From the NCBI GenBank assembly GCA_022509025.1, contig JAFLUB010000028.1, positions 1 to 36,795 on the forward strand: DNA of 36,795 bases. The letters are read 5' to 3'. Under the pieces are notes generated by a model. It was not told the origin of the DNA, ran no database searches, and worked only from the letters and a program-made list of their open reading frames with translations. The DNA is from Oscillospiraceae bacterium (GTDB lineage Bacteria; Bacillota; Clostridia; UBA1381). Each line of letters begins with the position of its first letter. Position 1 is the stretch's first letter. Below, piece after piece: positions 1 through 7,644 of the stretch. Position numbers and translations under genes: made by a program.

Positions 1-124
1 TTGGTGTCATATTATTGCGTATCATTTTATATCATCTTATATCATACATCATACACTCTATAAAGTGCATAGTCAATATACACATTCACCAAACATACAC
101 GCAAAATAATGTACAAATTGTGCA

Positions 125-153
125 TTGTAAAAGGTGTATGTATGTGGTATAAT
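125..153 (+). promoter_or_regulatory. sigma-A promoter of the first HTH gene
   Basis: TTGTAA at 125-130 and TATAAT at 148-153 are separated by 17 bp, 35 bp before the ATG of the small HTH gene. GTATA and TATAC half-sites flank the -10 region, so autoregulation by the HTH protein is possible but inferred only. Confidence 0.7.
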
Positions 154-188
154 ACATCTATACTAAAACAGGTAGGTGATTTTTTACA

Positions 189-395
189 ATGGGACATATT
201 TCATACGAAAAATTGCGTAGTAAAATGAAGGACGAAGGTTTAACCACATACAGAATACGCAAGGAGAAGATTATATCTGAAAGTACACTCCAACGGATAA
301 GGGAGGACGGTAGTATAACCACTGACGCTATTGCTACTCTGTGTGATGTTCTAGACTGTCAACCAGGGGACATTTTGGAGTATGTAAAAGACTGA
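189..395 (+). CDS. small Cro/CI-type HTH transcriptional regulator
   Basis: A 68-residue protein that is almost only a helix-turn-helix domain of the Cro/CI (XRE) superfamily, YozG-like subgroup. Residues about 19-66 carry the recognition region and the typical ending CDVLDCQPGDILEY. It should bind DNA as a dimer and probably represses its own or a neighbouring promoter. A GGTGAT ribosome-binding site lies about 9 bases before the ATG, and a good promoter is upstream. It has no sensory domain. It resembles the minus-strand regulator at 4144-4365, so this genome carries at least two of this family. Its position next to an excisionase-like gene suggests it belongs to a mobile element; that is inference. 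Confidence 0.8.
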   Translation: MGHISYEKLRSKMKDEGLTTYRIRKEKIISESTLQRIREDGSITTDAIATLCDVLDCQPGDILEYVKD

Positions 396-752
396 TTTAT
401 GCTTAAAATTTGTTGGACTTTTATCGAGGAAAACCTCAACTTCCACTATTTTTTCAACGGCTTTTGCTATAAACACAAAAAGAGGTAAAAAGAGGTGCGG
501 CACATATAAAATGACTATCTTTTTAATAACGTAGTCAATGGTGTATGTGTTAAAAAAATGGGAAGGGCGGCGGCAAAATATTTTATTGTATAATGGATAG
601 AGTATTAATAACAATATATAAAAATACATATACAATAACCTTTATCATATATACAATGTTACCGCCGCTCCGTATGTCCTTTAACCGTCCTATACACCCC
701 ATACACTGTCACCTGATACGTCCTTTTGCAATTAAGGAACAATTTTTGTAGG
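396..752. other. AT-rich intergenic stretch with GC-rich inverted arms
   Basis: No convincing gene is seen here. GGGCGGCGG near 563-571 and CCGCCGCTC near 663-671 are inverted arms (8 of 9 pairs) enclosing about 90 bp of very AT-rich DNA that contains several CAATAAC/ACAATGTTA-like runs. This could be a recombination or replication site of a mobile element, but nothing proves it. A minus-strand open frame here (351-635) has no ribosome-binding site and reads as low-complexity shadow. Confidence 0.35.
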
Positions 753-989
753 TTAGATATCGAGGTGCTTTTCGCTGATACCGTCAAGGTACTGCTCTAA
801 AGCTACTCTGTTTATCATAACTTTACGTCCCGCATTTAAAAACGGCACTGCTTTTGTTGCAACTAATTTTCTAATAGCATACAGTGACAAACCCGTATAT
901 GCGGCACTCTCTTTGATTGAAAGATACATTTTTAAATCTGCGTTATTGGTCTTTTTAGCTACTTTTTTTGATTTAGCTTTAAATTTCAT
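753..989 (-). CDS. excisionase-family (Xis-like) DNA-binding protein
   Basis: A 78-residue protein with a basic N-terminus (KAKSKKVAKKT) followed by a winged-helix excisionase/MerR-like domain at about residues 22-70. The pattern MYLSIKESAAYTGLSLYAIR, then FLNAGRKVMINRVALEQYLD, is typical of Tn916-type Xis and HTH_17 proteins, in which the helix reads DNA and the wing follows the glycine turn. Such proteins direct excision of integrative elements or act as small regulators. AGGAAGTG lies about 7 bases before the ATG. No integrase is in the window, so either the element continues to the left of base 1 or this is an orphan. Family assignment is firm, the role in excision inferred. Confidence 0.8.
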   Translation of the reverse strand: MKFKAKSKKVAKKTNNADLKMYLSIKESAAYTGLSLYAIRKLVATKAVPFLNAGRKVMINRVALEQYLDGISEKHLDI

Positions 990-1018
990 CTTGTATCACT
1001 TCCTTTCTGCTTGGATTG

Positions 1019-1047
1019 GTTATAGTTTACTATACGAAGTTAGACAA
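1019..1047 (-). promoter_or_regulatory. promoter of the Xis-like gene
   Basis: On the minus strand TTGTCT (1047-1042) and TATAAC (1024-1019) are spaced by 17 bp, 30 bp upstream of the ATG at 989. Confidence 0.55.
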
Positions 1048-1104
1048 GTACATATCATTCATCAAAGTGATAGTATCATTTGTTTTTGATAAACCTTGGC
1101 TTAT

Positions 1105-1147
1105 TTGACGAAATATAGAAAATATGGTATAATACAGGACAATACCA
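1105..1147 (+). promoter_or_regulatory. promoter and probable operator of the XRE gene
   Basis: TTGACG (1105-1110) and TATAAT (1128-1133) are spaced by 17 bp. An inverted repeat, TGGTAT (1125-1130) and ATACCA (1142-1147), overlaps the -10 box and the likely start of transcription, which suits autorepression by the HTH protein encoded next. Confidence 0.65.
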
Positions 1148-1168
1148 AACTATGCGGAGTGATACCTA

Positions 1169-1573
1169 ATGAAAAATAAATGCTCGTTTAGCGAGTTTAT
1201 AAAGAAGCTGCGTCAGGATAATGGACTGACACAAGAAAAAATAGCTGAAATTGCAGGTGTCAATACTCTTACTGTCATAAGGTGGGAAAATGAAAAAATA
1301 AAATTCCCAAGACGTGCGGCTATTGAAGCTATTGAAAATAGTTTTGAAATTAATATAGAGGACTTTGTTGATAAAGATATTACAAGAACGAAAGAAAAGC
1401 GCAACGCAAAAAGCGGTAAAGCAGTTCAACCACTCACTGAGGTAGAACCTTCTGAACCGTTAAAGCTATTTGATTTTTCATGTCCAGTCGATACTATCGT
1501 TGCAGACTATGTAGCCAATGATTTAAAAAAGAATTTATATGATATCAAAAAGAATAATTTAGTAAAAGACTAA
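1169..1573 (+). CDS. XRE-family transcriptional regulator
   Basis: A 134-residue protein. Residues about 8-65 form a classical Cro/CI helix-turn-helix (FIKKLRQDNGLTQEKIAEIA, then GVNTLTVIRWENEK). The C-terminal half is charged and unlike a known sensor domain; its last part (about residues 90-134) may mediate dimerisation. CGGAG lies 9 bases before the ATG, behind a near-consensus promoter with an inverted repeat over the -10 box, so autorepression is likely. A clear terminator follows at 1614. With the Xis-like and YozG-like genes it makes a small regulatory cassette between the window edge and the tRNA, as in integrated elements. Target genes are unknown. Confidence 0.8.
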   Translation: MKNKCSFSEFIKKLRQDNGLTQEKIAEIAGVNTLTVIRWENEKIKFPRRAAIEAIENSFEINIEDFVDKDITRTKEKRNAKSGKAVQPLTEVEPSEPLKLFDFSCPVDTIVADYVANDLKKNLYDIKKNNLVKD

Positions 1574-1613
1574 CCAATAAAAATATAATTCATAAAAATC
1601 ACCATATAATAAC

Positions 1614-1641
1614 GGACAAATTTTTGATTTGTCCATTTTTT
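1614..1641 (+). terminator. intrinsic terminator after the XRE gene
   Basis: Arms GGACAAAT (1614-1621) and ATTTGTCC (1627-1634) are followed by a run of T (1635-1641). Confidence 0.85.
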
Positions 1642-1671
1642 GTCCATTTTTTGAGTGATTTTACACAAAAT

Positions 1672-1716
1672 AAAATCCAGTGCTAATCGCCGTAAATGGC
1701 TTAAACACTGGATTTT
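1672..1716 (-). terminator. terminator after tRNA-fMet
   Basis: AAAATCCAGTG (1672-1682) pairs perfectly with CACTGGATTTT (1706-1716), with an inner GCC/GGC. On the minus strand the hairpin lies just past the tRNA 3' end and is followed by TTTTATTTTG. Confidence 0.8.
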
Positions 1717-1720
1717 TAAA

Positions 1721-1796
<76 letters not shown>

Positions 1797-1917
1797 ATAT
1801 ATAATTTTATGCTCTCTTACGAACGCTTAACAATTATAGCATAGTTCAAATTAAATGTCAAGCATTTCCGTAAATTATTTTTTATATTCGTCTGACATAT
1901 TTCTCCAAAAAACACTA

Positions 1918-1946
1918 TTGTTTTTATCCTGTATTTAGTATATAAT
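1918..1946 (+). promoter_or_regulatory. promoter of the gtrA-like gene
   Basis: TTGTTT (1918-1923) and TATAAT (1941-1946) are spaced by 17 bp. AAAGGAG follows at 1961. Confidence 0.7.
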
Positions 1947-1976
1947 ATACTTATCACGTCAAAGGAGATGATAGGC

Positions 1977-2477
1977 ATGGCACAGTTTTTGTCACAGTTG
2001 CGTCAAAAGTTATCCAGGCATCTTTCGCCGGGTGCAATGCGCGCTATAAGACCGTTCCTGACTGTCCAGTTTATCATTTTTATGCTGATGGGGATTCTCA
2101 ACACAGCGGTATTGATATGCACTGCTACGCTTCTGGATATATTTAATCACTATCTTCTGTCTCCGGAGAATACTATTCGCTCTATTGCGGAGCATTTAAG
2201 ACTTAATTTTATTCTTGGCTATGTTATCAGCATTATAACCTCCTTTTTCATGAACTGTAAAATCACATTCAGGCAAAAGCCCACATGGGGAAAATTCATA
2301 ACGTTTCCTATAAGCTATCTGCCGAATTTTATTTTTCAATATATTATGGTATTCATTTTCACATCGCTTAATCTTAATCAGACTATAGCGTATATATGCG
2401 CCGCAGTGATAGGAACACCGCTAACGTTTGCGGCGATGAAGCTGATAGTATTCAGACGAAGGAAAACGGATGATTAA
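1977..2477 (+). CDS. GtrA-family membrane protein
   Basis: About 166 residues with four membrane-spanning segments in the usual GtrA spacing: roughly residues 28-48, 68-92, 103-125 and 132-152. Basic stretches lie at both ends (RRRKTDD at the C-terminus). GtrA-like proteins are thought to move or help present lipid-linked sugars across the membrane for glycosylation of cell-surface polymers. I chose the ATG at 1977, 7 bases after AAGGAG, over the ATG at 1968, which abuts it. The comM leader and comM follow after 10 bp on the same strand, so the two may share a transcript. No partner glycosyltransferase is adjacent; the substrate is unknown. Confidence 0.85.
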   Translation: MAQFLSQLRQKLSRHLSPGAMRAIRPFLTVQFIIFMLMGILNTAVLICTATLLDIFNHYLLSPENTIRSIAEHLRLNFILGYVISIITSFFMNCKITFRQKPTWGKFITFPISYLPNFIFQYIMVFIFTSLNLNQTIAYICAAVIGTPLTFAAMKLIVFRRRKTDD

Positions 2478-2487
2478 AAATAAGAAT

Positions 2488-2549
2488 ACGCGCCGTCTTA
2501 GCGCCCACGATAAGCGCGTTGATAACCATAGTGGGCAGAAAGGCTGTGA
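2488..2549 (+). promoter_or_regulatory. repeated leader RNA element, copy 1 (comM)
   Basis: Hairpin ACGCG (2488-2492)/CGCGT (2515-2519) and CTTA (2497-2500)/TAAG (2511-2514), with loop sequence GCCCAC (2503-2508). The loop is complementary to GTGGGC (2531-2536), which is followed by AGAAAGGCTGTG (2537-2548). The alternative pairing GTCTT (2495-2499) with AAGGC (2540-2544) excludes the upper stem. This is the shortest of four copies and has no upstream domain. Its GTG is in frame with comM. Function is inferred from the other copies. Confidence 0.7.
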
Positions 2550-2557
2550 ATAGTACT

Positions 2558-4090
2558 ATGCTGTCTCATATTTATTCGCACGGGCTGGCGGGAATTGACG
2601 GTTTCACTGTATGTGTGGAAACAGATATTTCAAACGGTATACCGGCTTTTGATATTGTCGGTTTGCCTGATACTGCCGTGAAGGAGGCTAAGGAACGGAT
2701 TCGCTCAGCGATTAAAAACACCGGATTCCAGTTTCCGGCTAAACATATCGTGATAAATCTCGCGCCGGCGGCACAAAGAAAAGAAGGCTCCGGCTATGAT
2801 TTGCCGATGGCTTTATCCATTCTGACCGCAACTGAGCAGGTATACGCCGGTGAGACGGACAAATGTGTGTTTTTCGGCGAGCTGTCGCTTGACGGCTCGG
2901 TTCAGAGCGTGAACGGTATACTTCCGATGGTAATTTCAGCGTATAAGCAGGGATTTAAGGAGGCGTTTGTGCCGGCGGAGAATGCTGATGAGGCATCGGT
3001 TATAGACGGTATGGATGTATATCCGGTCACCTCCTTAAAAGCATTGTGTGACCATTTCTGCGGAATAAAAAGAATTGATATACATAAGACTGATCTAAGC
3101 GATTATTTTTCTTCCGGAGCGTCGGATTTACTCGATTTCTGTGACGTAAAGGGACAGGAACACGTGAAAAGAGCTCTTGAAATAGCCGCTGCCGGAAATC
3201 ATAACGTACTTCTGATTGGCAGTCCCGGCACAGGTAAAACAATGCTTGCGCAGCGTATGCCGGGTATTCTGCCTGACCTCACATTTGATGAGGCTTTAGA
3301 GGTTACAAAAATACATTCAATAGCGGGTATGCTTAATAAAGATGAGCCGCTCATCGTACACCGTCCGTTTCGCAGCCCGCACCATACGATTTCATCATCA
3401 GGTCTTTCAGGCGGGGGAGCGATACCTAAGCCGGGTGAACTATCTCTTTCCCATAACGGAATATTGTTTCTTGACGAGCTTCCGGAATTTCACCGCGATA
3501 CGCTTGAAGTGCTGCGCCAGCCTCTTGAGGACGGCAAAGTAACAATCTCGCGGGTAAACGCGACCCTGACATATCCATGTAACATAATGCTTATCGCGAG
3601 TATGAATCCGTGCAAATGCGGATATTTCGGAGACAGCCGCAGACAATGTACCTGTACGCCTAATCAGATTAACAATTACAGAAGCCGCATATCCGGTCCG
3701 CTTCTGGACAGAATTGATATTCAGGTTGAAGTGGCGGGGGTGGATTACAGCGACCTCAGCTCAACCGAGAAAGGGGAGACAAGCGCTTCAATAAAGGAAC
3801 GCGTCAATAAAACACGAAAAATACAGCTTGAACGCTATAAAGGACTTAATATTTACTCAAATTCGCAGCTTGACGCGGGTATGCTGCAAAAGTTCTGTCC
3901 GCTTGGAGATGAAGAAAATGCGATACTCCGCGCGGCGTTTGACAATCTCGGACTGAGCGCGAGAGCGCACAGCCGCATATTAAAAGTCGCAAGGACAATA
4001 GCCGACCTTGACGGCTCTGAAAACATCAACAGCGCGCATATCGCGGAGGCAATACAATACAGGAGTCTCGACAGGAAATATTTTGAATAA
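2558..4090 (+). CDS. comM: ComM/YifB-type Mg-chelatase-like AAA+ ATPase
   Basis: About 510 residues, full length for the YifB/ComM family. The N-terminal Lon-protease-like fold (SHGLAGIDGFTVCVETDIS, GLPDTAVKEAKERIRSAI) precedes an AAA+ core with Walker A GSPGTGKT (about 221-228), Walker B GILFLDE (about 300-306) and the cysteine cluster NPCKCGYFGD...CTC (about 350-365). The C-terminal Mg_chelatase_C domain is present. In Gram-negative bacteria ComM is a hexameric helicase that promotes branch migration during natural transformation. The ATG at 2558 gives the family's usual MLSxI start. GTG at 2546 is in frame and sits inside the leader element, so the true start is open; a TTG at 2519 lies inside the RNA hairpin and is unlikely. 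dprA and topA are not adjacent. Confidence 0.93.
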   Translation: MLSHIYSHGLAGIDGFTVCVETDISNGIPAFDIVGLPDTAVKEAKERIRSAIKNTGFQFPAKHIVINLAPAAQRKEGSGYDLPMALSILTATEQVYAGETDKCVFFGELSLDGSVQSVNGILPMVISAYKQGFKEAFVPAENADEASVIDGMDVYPVTSLKALCDHFCGIKRIDIHKTDLSDYFSSGASDLLDFCDVKGQEHVKRALEIAAAGNHNVLLIGSPGTGKTMLAQRMPGILPDLTFDEALEVTKIHSIAGMLNKDEPLIVHRPFRSPHHTISSSGLSGGGAIPKPGELSLSHNGILFLDELPEFHRDTLEVLRQPLEDGKVTISRVNATLTYPCNIMLIASMNPCKCGYFGDSRRQCTCTPNQINNYRSRISGPLLDRIDIQVEVAGVDYSDLSSTEKGETSASIKERVNKTRKIQLERYKGLNIYSNSQLDAGMLQKFCPLGDEENAILRAAFDNLGLSARAHSRILKVARTIADLDGSENINSAHIAEAIQYRSLDRKYFE

Positions 4091-4098
4091 ATAAGTAA

Positions 4099-4137
4099 AC
4101 TGCCACATTTTGTGCTGTCTGTACAAAATGTGGCAGT
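4099..4137 (+). terminator. terminator after comM
   Basis: Perfect 15-bp arms: 4099-4113 (ACTGCCACATTTTGT) and its complement at 4123-4137, followed by CTTATATT. It may also serve the convergent gene at 4144-4365. Confidence 0.85.
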
Positions 4138-4143
4138 CTTATA

Positions 4144-4365
4144 TTATGGCTCGTATTTTTTATATTCAATCAACTCACCAACATCAATATCAAAATACCA
4201 GCATAGCTTACAAATTAGTCCCATGTCAAGGCGTTGAAATTCGTCCCGACAATATCTGTTGAAATTGGTTCTTGGTATATCCAAATCTTTGCATACCTTA
4301 TTCTTACTTATGTTATTTTCCTGAAGTATCTCATTTATTCTGAAATGCAAACTACCGTATTCCAT
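4144..4365 (-). CDS. small Cro/CI-type HTH regulator (YozG-like)
   Basis: A 73-residue protein that is essentially one helix-turn-helix domain. FRINEILQENNISKNKVCKD forms the first helices and the end LCWYFDIDVGELIEYKK matches the YozG-like subgroup also seen at 189-395. I start it at the ATG at 4365, with AAGGAG 7 bases upstream; a longer frame to 4395 lacks such a site. It is divergent from a broken small gene at 4465-4743, and both sit as an AT-rich insert between comM and the CDF transporter. Regulator plus small neighbour resembles a decayed phage or toxin-antitoxin-like pair, but no toxin can be recognised. Confidence 0.75.
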   Translation of the reverse strand: MEYGSLHFRINEILQENNISKNKVCKDLDIPRTNFNRYCRDEFQRLDMGLICKLCWYFDIDVGELIEYKKYEP

Positions 4366-4400
4366 ACAAATTCTCCTTGACTTATTTGTATACATTATAT

Positions 4401-4429
4401 ATAATACATGATGATTTAGTAATTCACAA
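4401..4429 (-). promoter_or_regulatory. promoter of the HTH gene
   Basis: On the minus strand TTGTGA (4429-4424) and TATTAT (4406-4401) are spaced by 17 bp, 36 bp before the ATG at 4365. Confidence 0.55.
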
Positions 4430-4464
4430 TATACCCATTCATTATATAGTTAGGTAGCGGCAAA

Positions 4465-4743
4465 ATGACAAAAGAATAATTATTAGAATATCTACAAGAA
4501 GAATGGTATCGCTATAATGATGACGTTACAAGGGAATATTATACGGACGCTATTATTATTTTTGTCGATGAGAACTGTGATGAGATTATGACAACCGATA
4601 ACAATGGGAACGAAATACAGTCTGTTAATTGGGTTCTCGACCATTTTGACTGGAGTAAACCAAAGAATAAAGAGCCGGCAGATTTAGCGAAAATATATAA
4701 ATTGTGGCAAGATTTTTTCGAAGGTGAATTTCAGAAATCTTAA
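4465..4743 (+). pseudogene. small acidic protein gene broken by a TAA at codon 5
   Basis: Starting at the ATG at 4465 the frame reads MTKE, then TAA (4477-4479), then 87 uninterrupted codons to TAA at 4741-4743. The downstream part reads LLEYLQEEWYRYNDD...EYYTDAIIIFVDENCDE...QSVNWVLDHFDWSK...KIYKLWQDFFEGEFQ: acidic, aromatic-rich, with protein-like composition. No ATG, GTG or TTG restores a near-full-length start after the stop. I therefore call it a pseudogene by nonsense mutation. I do not recognise the family; it resembles small phage or immunity-type proteins only in size and acidity. Confidence 0.6.
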
Positions 4744-4760
4744 ATTATGATAATCAAACC

Positions 4761-4796
4761 CAAAGGAACCACTTGATTGTAGTCCCTTTGCGTATT
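4761..4796. terminator. weak bidirectional terminator-like hairpin
   Basis: CAAAGG (4761-4766) and CCTTTG (4785-4790) flank a 18-base loop between the broken small gene and the convergent CDF gene. Short arms and a poor T-run make this only a possibility. Confidence 0.3.
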
Positions 4797-4798
4797 TA

Positions 4799-5983
4799 TC
4801 ATTCAAAATGCGGCAGAGCCGCATAGCTGCGGTCTATATTAATCGTGCATGAATACTGTGGATTAATTGAGGTAATAATGCTTGTCAGATATTGTTTAAT
4901 CTCTTTTTCACCGATTTCCATATCATGAGGAACCATACAGTCAAAAACCACATTCGCGCCGCAGCCCGTTCTGTCAATTTTTAAATCGTGGATTGTCATA
5001 CGCTTATCAAGCTTTTTTATTTCCACGGAAATAGAATTCCTTAAATTGCTCAGTTCTGTATTTTCAGTCTGTATAGGGTCGAAATGCACTATCATATGCA
5101 GACTGTCGTTTTTAAGAAAATCATCTTCAATTCTGTCTATAATATCATGATTTTTTACAACGTCCCCCTCAGCTGCCATTTCAACATGGACGCTGGCGAA
5201 TTGTCTGCCGGGACCGTAATCATGAACAAGCAAATCATGAGTTCCGAGTACACCGTCATAGCTGAGAATTTTTTCTCTTATTTCATCTACCTGTTCCTCG
5301 TCCGGCGCTTTTCCGAGCATCGGGTCAAGAGTGTCGCGAACCAGGTCAAAGCCGCTGTACAGTATGAACAGCGCGACCGCCGCACCCATAAATCCGTCCA
5401 GTTCGATATGTGCAAAGCGGGATATGATTGCAGCCAAAAGTACGGCGCCTGTCGCGATAACGTCGTTGCGGCTGTCGGCGGCGGTGGCAATGAGTGTTTT
5501 GGAATTTATAGCTTTTCCGACCTTTTTGTTAAATACCATCATCCATAGCTTTATAAGTATTGAAAACGCGAGTATCGCGGCGGAAAGATATCCGAATTCC
5601 ACACTTTCAGGGTGTATTATTCTGCCTATGCTGCTTTTCAGCAGTTCAAAGCCTATCACCATAATTATAAACGCTACCATAAGTCCGGAAAGATATTCGT
5701 AACGTCCATGACCGTAAGGATGCCCCTCGTCAGCGGGACGGCTTGCCAATTTGAAGCCAACAAGACTTATCACGCTTGATGATGCGTCTGATAGGTTGTT
5801 CACCGCGTCAGCCGTAATTGAAACCGAGCAGGACAGTATTCCCGCAAGAAGTTTTATGATGAATAAAACCGCGTTACACAGTATTCCGACAACACCGGCA
5901 AGCTTTCCGTATGCTCCGCGCACGTTATTATCGCGTGTGTTTTTATAGTCCTTCACAAAGTGTCTGATAATTATATCAGTCAT
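4799..5983 (-). CDS. CDF-family divalent cation efflux transporter
   Basis: A 394-residue cation diffusion facilitator. Six membrane helices occupy about residues 25-215. Metal-site motifs are visible: DAVNNLSD (59-66), the family signature HPYGHGR (88-94) and DSRND (170-174). The cytosolic C-terminal domain (about 220-300) holds the usual histidines (HDLLVHDYG, VHVEM, HMIVHFDP). A second ferredoxin-like extension follows at about 310-390, which clostridial members often have. These proteins export Zn, Mn, Fe or Co by proton antiport; the metal cannot be decided here. GGGGAG lies 6 bases before the ATG. It is transcribed alone. Confidence 0.93.
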   Translation of the reverse strand: MTDIIIRHFVKDYKNTRDNNVRGAYGKLAGVVGILCNAVLFIIKLLAGILSCSVSITADAVNNLSDASSSVISLVGFKLASRPADEGHPYGHGRYEYLSGLMVAFIIMVIGFELLKSSIGRIIHPESVEFGYLSAAILAFSILIKLWMMVFNKKVGKAINSKTLIATAADSRNDVIATGAVLLAAIISRFAHIELDGFMGAAVALFILYSGFDLVRDTLDPMLGKAPDEEQVDEIREKILSYDGVLGTHDLLVHDYGPGRQFASVHVEMAAEGDVVKNHDIIDRIEDDFLKNDSLHMIVHFDPIQTENTELSNLRNSISVEIKKLDKRMTIHDLKIDRTGCGANVVFDCMVPHDMEIGEKEIKQYLTSIITSINPQYSCTINIDRSYAALPHFE

Positions 5984-6223
5984 TAACTACTCCCCTTTTT
6001 TCTTTGATATATATTATTTTATGCAATTTATTTGATTTTTCTCATTTTATCACACAAATTGAGTATTGGCAACACATGGCAAATATAAACTTTTTTATCA
6101 TATGATAATGCGTGTTAGTGCCAAGTAAATATAGTGCTTATCCGATGATTTATCCTCGAATTTTCATCACATAAAACCGAGTATCATTTCATATATATGT
6201 TGTACAGAAAGGTCGGTGGGATA

Positions 6224-6481
6224 ATGAAGGATTATATTGAAAAGCGTGCTGTCGAGTTGGCGAATTACATAATTGAAAATAATGCCACAGTCCGAAAAAC
6301 AGCAAAGGTCTTTAATATCAGCAAGTCAACCGTACACAAGGACGTACACGAAAGACTTTTGAAAATAAACCCTGCATTATATAAAGAGGCACAGGCGATA
6401 CTCGAGCTTAACAAGGCTGAACGCCATATACGCGGCGGCATGGCGACAAGAGAAAAATATTTGATGGAAAAGGTAAGATAA
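6224..6481 (+). CDS. spoIIID: sporulation transcription factor SpoIIID
   Basis: An 85-residue DNA-binding protein that in Bacillus and Clostridium acts in the mother cell to switch gene expression between the sigma-E and sigma-K stages. The diagnostic block VRKTAKVFNISKSTVHKDV (helix-turn-helix, about residues 23-43), followed by ERLLKINPALYKEA and RHIRGGMATREKY, matches the family along its length. I start it at the ATG at 6224 after GGTGGGAT; the frame open to 6197 has no better site. It is flanked by about 240 bp of AT-rich upstream DNA, where a sigma-E promoter would be expected but which I cannot place with confidence, and by a strong terminator. Confidence 0.95.
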   Translation: MKDYIEKRAVELANYIIENNATVRKTAKVFNISKSTVHKDVHERLLKINPALYKEAQAILELNKAERHIRGGMATREKYLMEKVR

Positions 6482-6484
6482 ATA

Positions 6485-6522
6485 AAAACAGCGGCGCAGG
6501 TCAGAACCCGCGCCGCTGTTTT
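6485..6522 (+). terminator. terminator after spoIIID
   Basis: Perfect 13-bp arms AAAACAGCGGCGC (6485-6497) and GCGCCGCTGTTTT (6510-6522). Confidence 0.9.
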
Positions 6523-6660
6523 GCGTATAAAATTAATACGGAAAATTTAGAATTTATTTATATTTGTTTAGAAAAAGTTTATAATTCCATTATATAATGT
6601 TTATAAAGGACAGGTAAAATATAACCATAGGGTACCTTATAGAGAATATAGGAGAAAGGA

Positions 6661-7626
6661 ATGAAGATTATGAAACAGTCAAAGAAAAAGCTATTTATGG
6701 CGATAGGATTGATAACGGGTGTGACGATACTTACGAGTGCGGCTCTTGCGAACTATACCACCTCAAACGGCTATGAAGTGGGAAAGAAATCTGTTAAGGG
6801 TCTCTTTAAGAACGAGAACTATACTGCGCACACAGAGTTTGCATTGTCTGTTGACGGCACTGTTATATCAAAGGATATAAGCGATGAGCTTTACGATAGA
6901 AACGGCGACGTGAGAATAAACAGGGAAGAAGTCGGCTATTCAAGCTTTCAGGGTGATGGGTCTGAAAGGAGATACAAATTCTATCAGCAGGACGATATTT
7001 CCATATCATATTACAGTGATTCCACAGATGACGCTGAAGGTTCAACCTATGTGCATAAGGGCATATACGGAAGAAGCGGTATGTTCGACGGAATGTACAC
7101 CAATGATGAACAAGAGAATGAAACAATTGGAAAGATAATCAGATTTGTGGAGCTTGCAGGCGACACGGTGGTGGGAGATCTCAAAAACAATATAGTCTAC
7201 GTGTCGGGTGACGATGACAGCGCTTCATACGAGATAAACCTTGACGCAATCCAGATTCCGGAGCTTGCGAACGCTGGACTTTCAGCGTTCTTCTCCACAC
7301 TGGCGCAGAACACCTATAATCAGGATGACCCATATATGATACTCGGCACAGACCCGATTGTAAAGGGTGCGTTCCTGCACTTCACTGTGGATAATGAGGG
7401 CAGACTGACTGAGGCAAAAGGAAACGTGACAGTGAGCGGCAACGGTCATGAAGCGGCTGTTGACTTGTATCTGACAATGTCAGACTACGGTACAACTGTT
7501 CCGCAAAGAGTAGATATTTCATCTATGCCGAATGTTACGACATATGATGAAGATGGACACGAAAAAATTGTAACCAAAACTACCGAAGAAGGCGAAACAG
7601 TTGAAATAGAATATCCGGTAGGTTAA
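6661..7626 (+). CDS. secreted or membrane-anchored protein of unknown function
   Basis: A 321-residue protein with a signal sequence (basic KQSKKK, hydrophobic core to about residue 30, SAALA). The rest is soluble, acidic and rich in beta-type sequence, without cysteines or a lipobox. Long regions with alternating charge (residues 50-110 and 190-270) resemble periplasmic LolA/LppX-like or sigma-regulator-type sensor folds, but no family is certain. It is the first gene of an operon: 18 bp later come an ABC ATPase, then a permease, a histidine kinase and a response regulator. That context suggests an extracytoplasmic partner or sensor for the transporter. AGGAG lies 6 bases before this ATG; a second ATG at 6670 is possible. 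Confidence 0.7.
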   Translation: MKIMKQSKKKLFMAIGLITGVTILTSAALANYTTSNGYEVGKKSVKGLFKNENYTAHTEFALSVDGTVISKDISDELYDRNGDVRINREEVGYSSFQGDGSERRYKFYQQDDISISYYSDSTDDAEGSTYVHKGIYGRSGMFDGMYTNDEQENETIGKIIRFVELAGDTVVGDLKNNIVYVSGDDDSASYEINLDAIQIPELANAGLSAFFSTLAQNTYNQDDPYMILGTDPIVKGAFLHFTVDNEGRLTEAKGNVTVSGNGHEAAVDLYLTMSDYGTTVPQRVDISSMPNVTTYDEDGHEKIVTKTTEEGETVEIEYPVG

Positions 7627-7644
7627 TTTTCGGGAGATAAGGGT

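Noticed and set aside
20-55. TATATCAT direct repeats as iterons or a CRISPR remnant
   Set aside because: Only two or three short AT-rich units with no regular spacing.
351-635. Minus-strand 94-residue open frame
   Set aside because: Low-complexity hydrophobic reading of AT-rich DNA, no ribosome site, overlaps the end of a better-supported HTH gene.
1166-1429. Minus-strand open frames under the XRE gene
   Set aside because: Shadow frames; the plus-strand frame has promoter, ribosome site, HTH domain and terminator.
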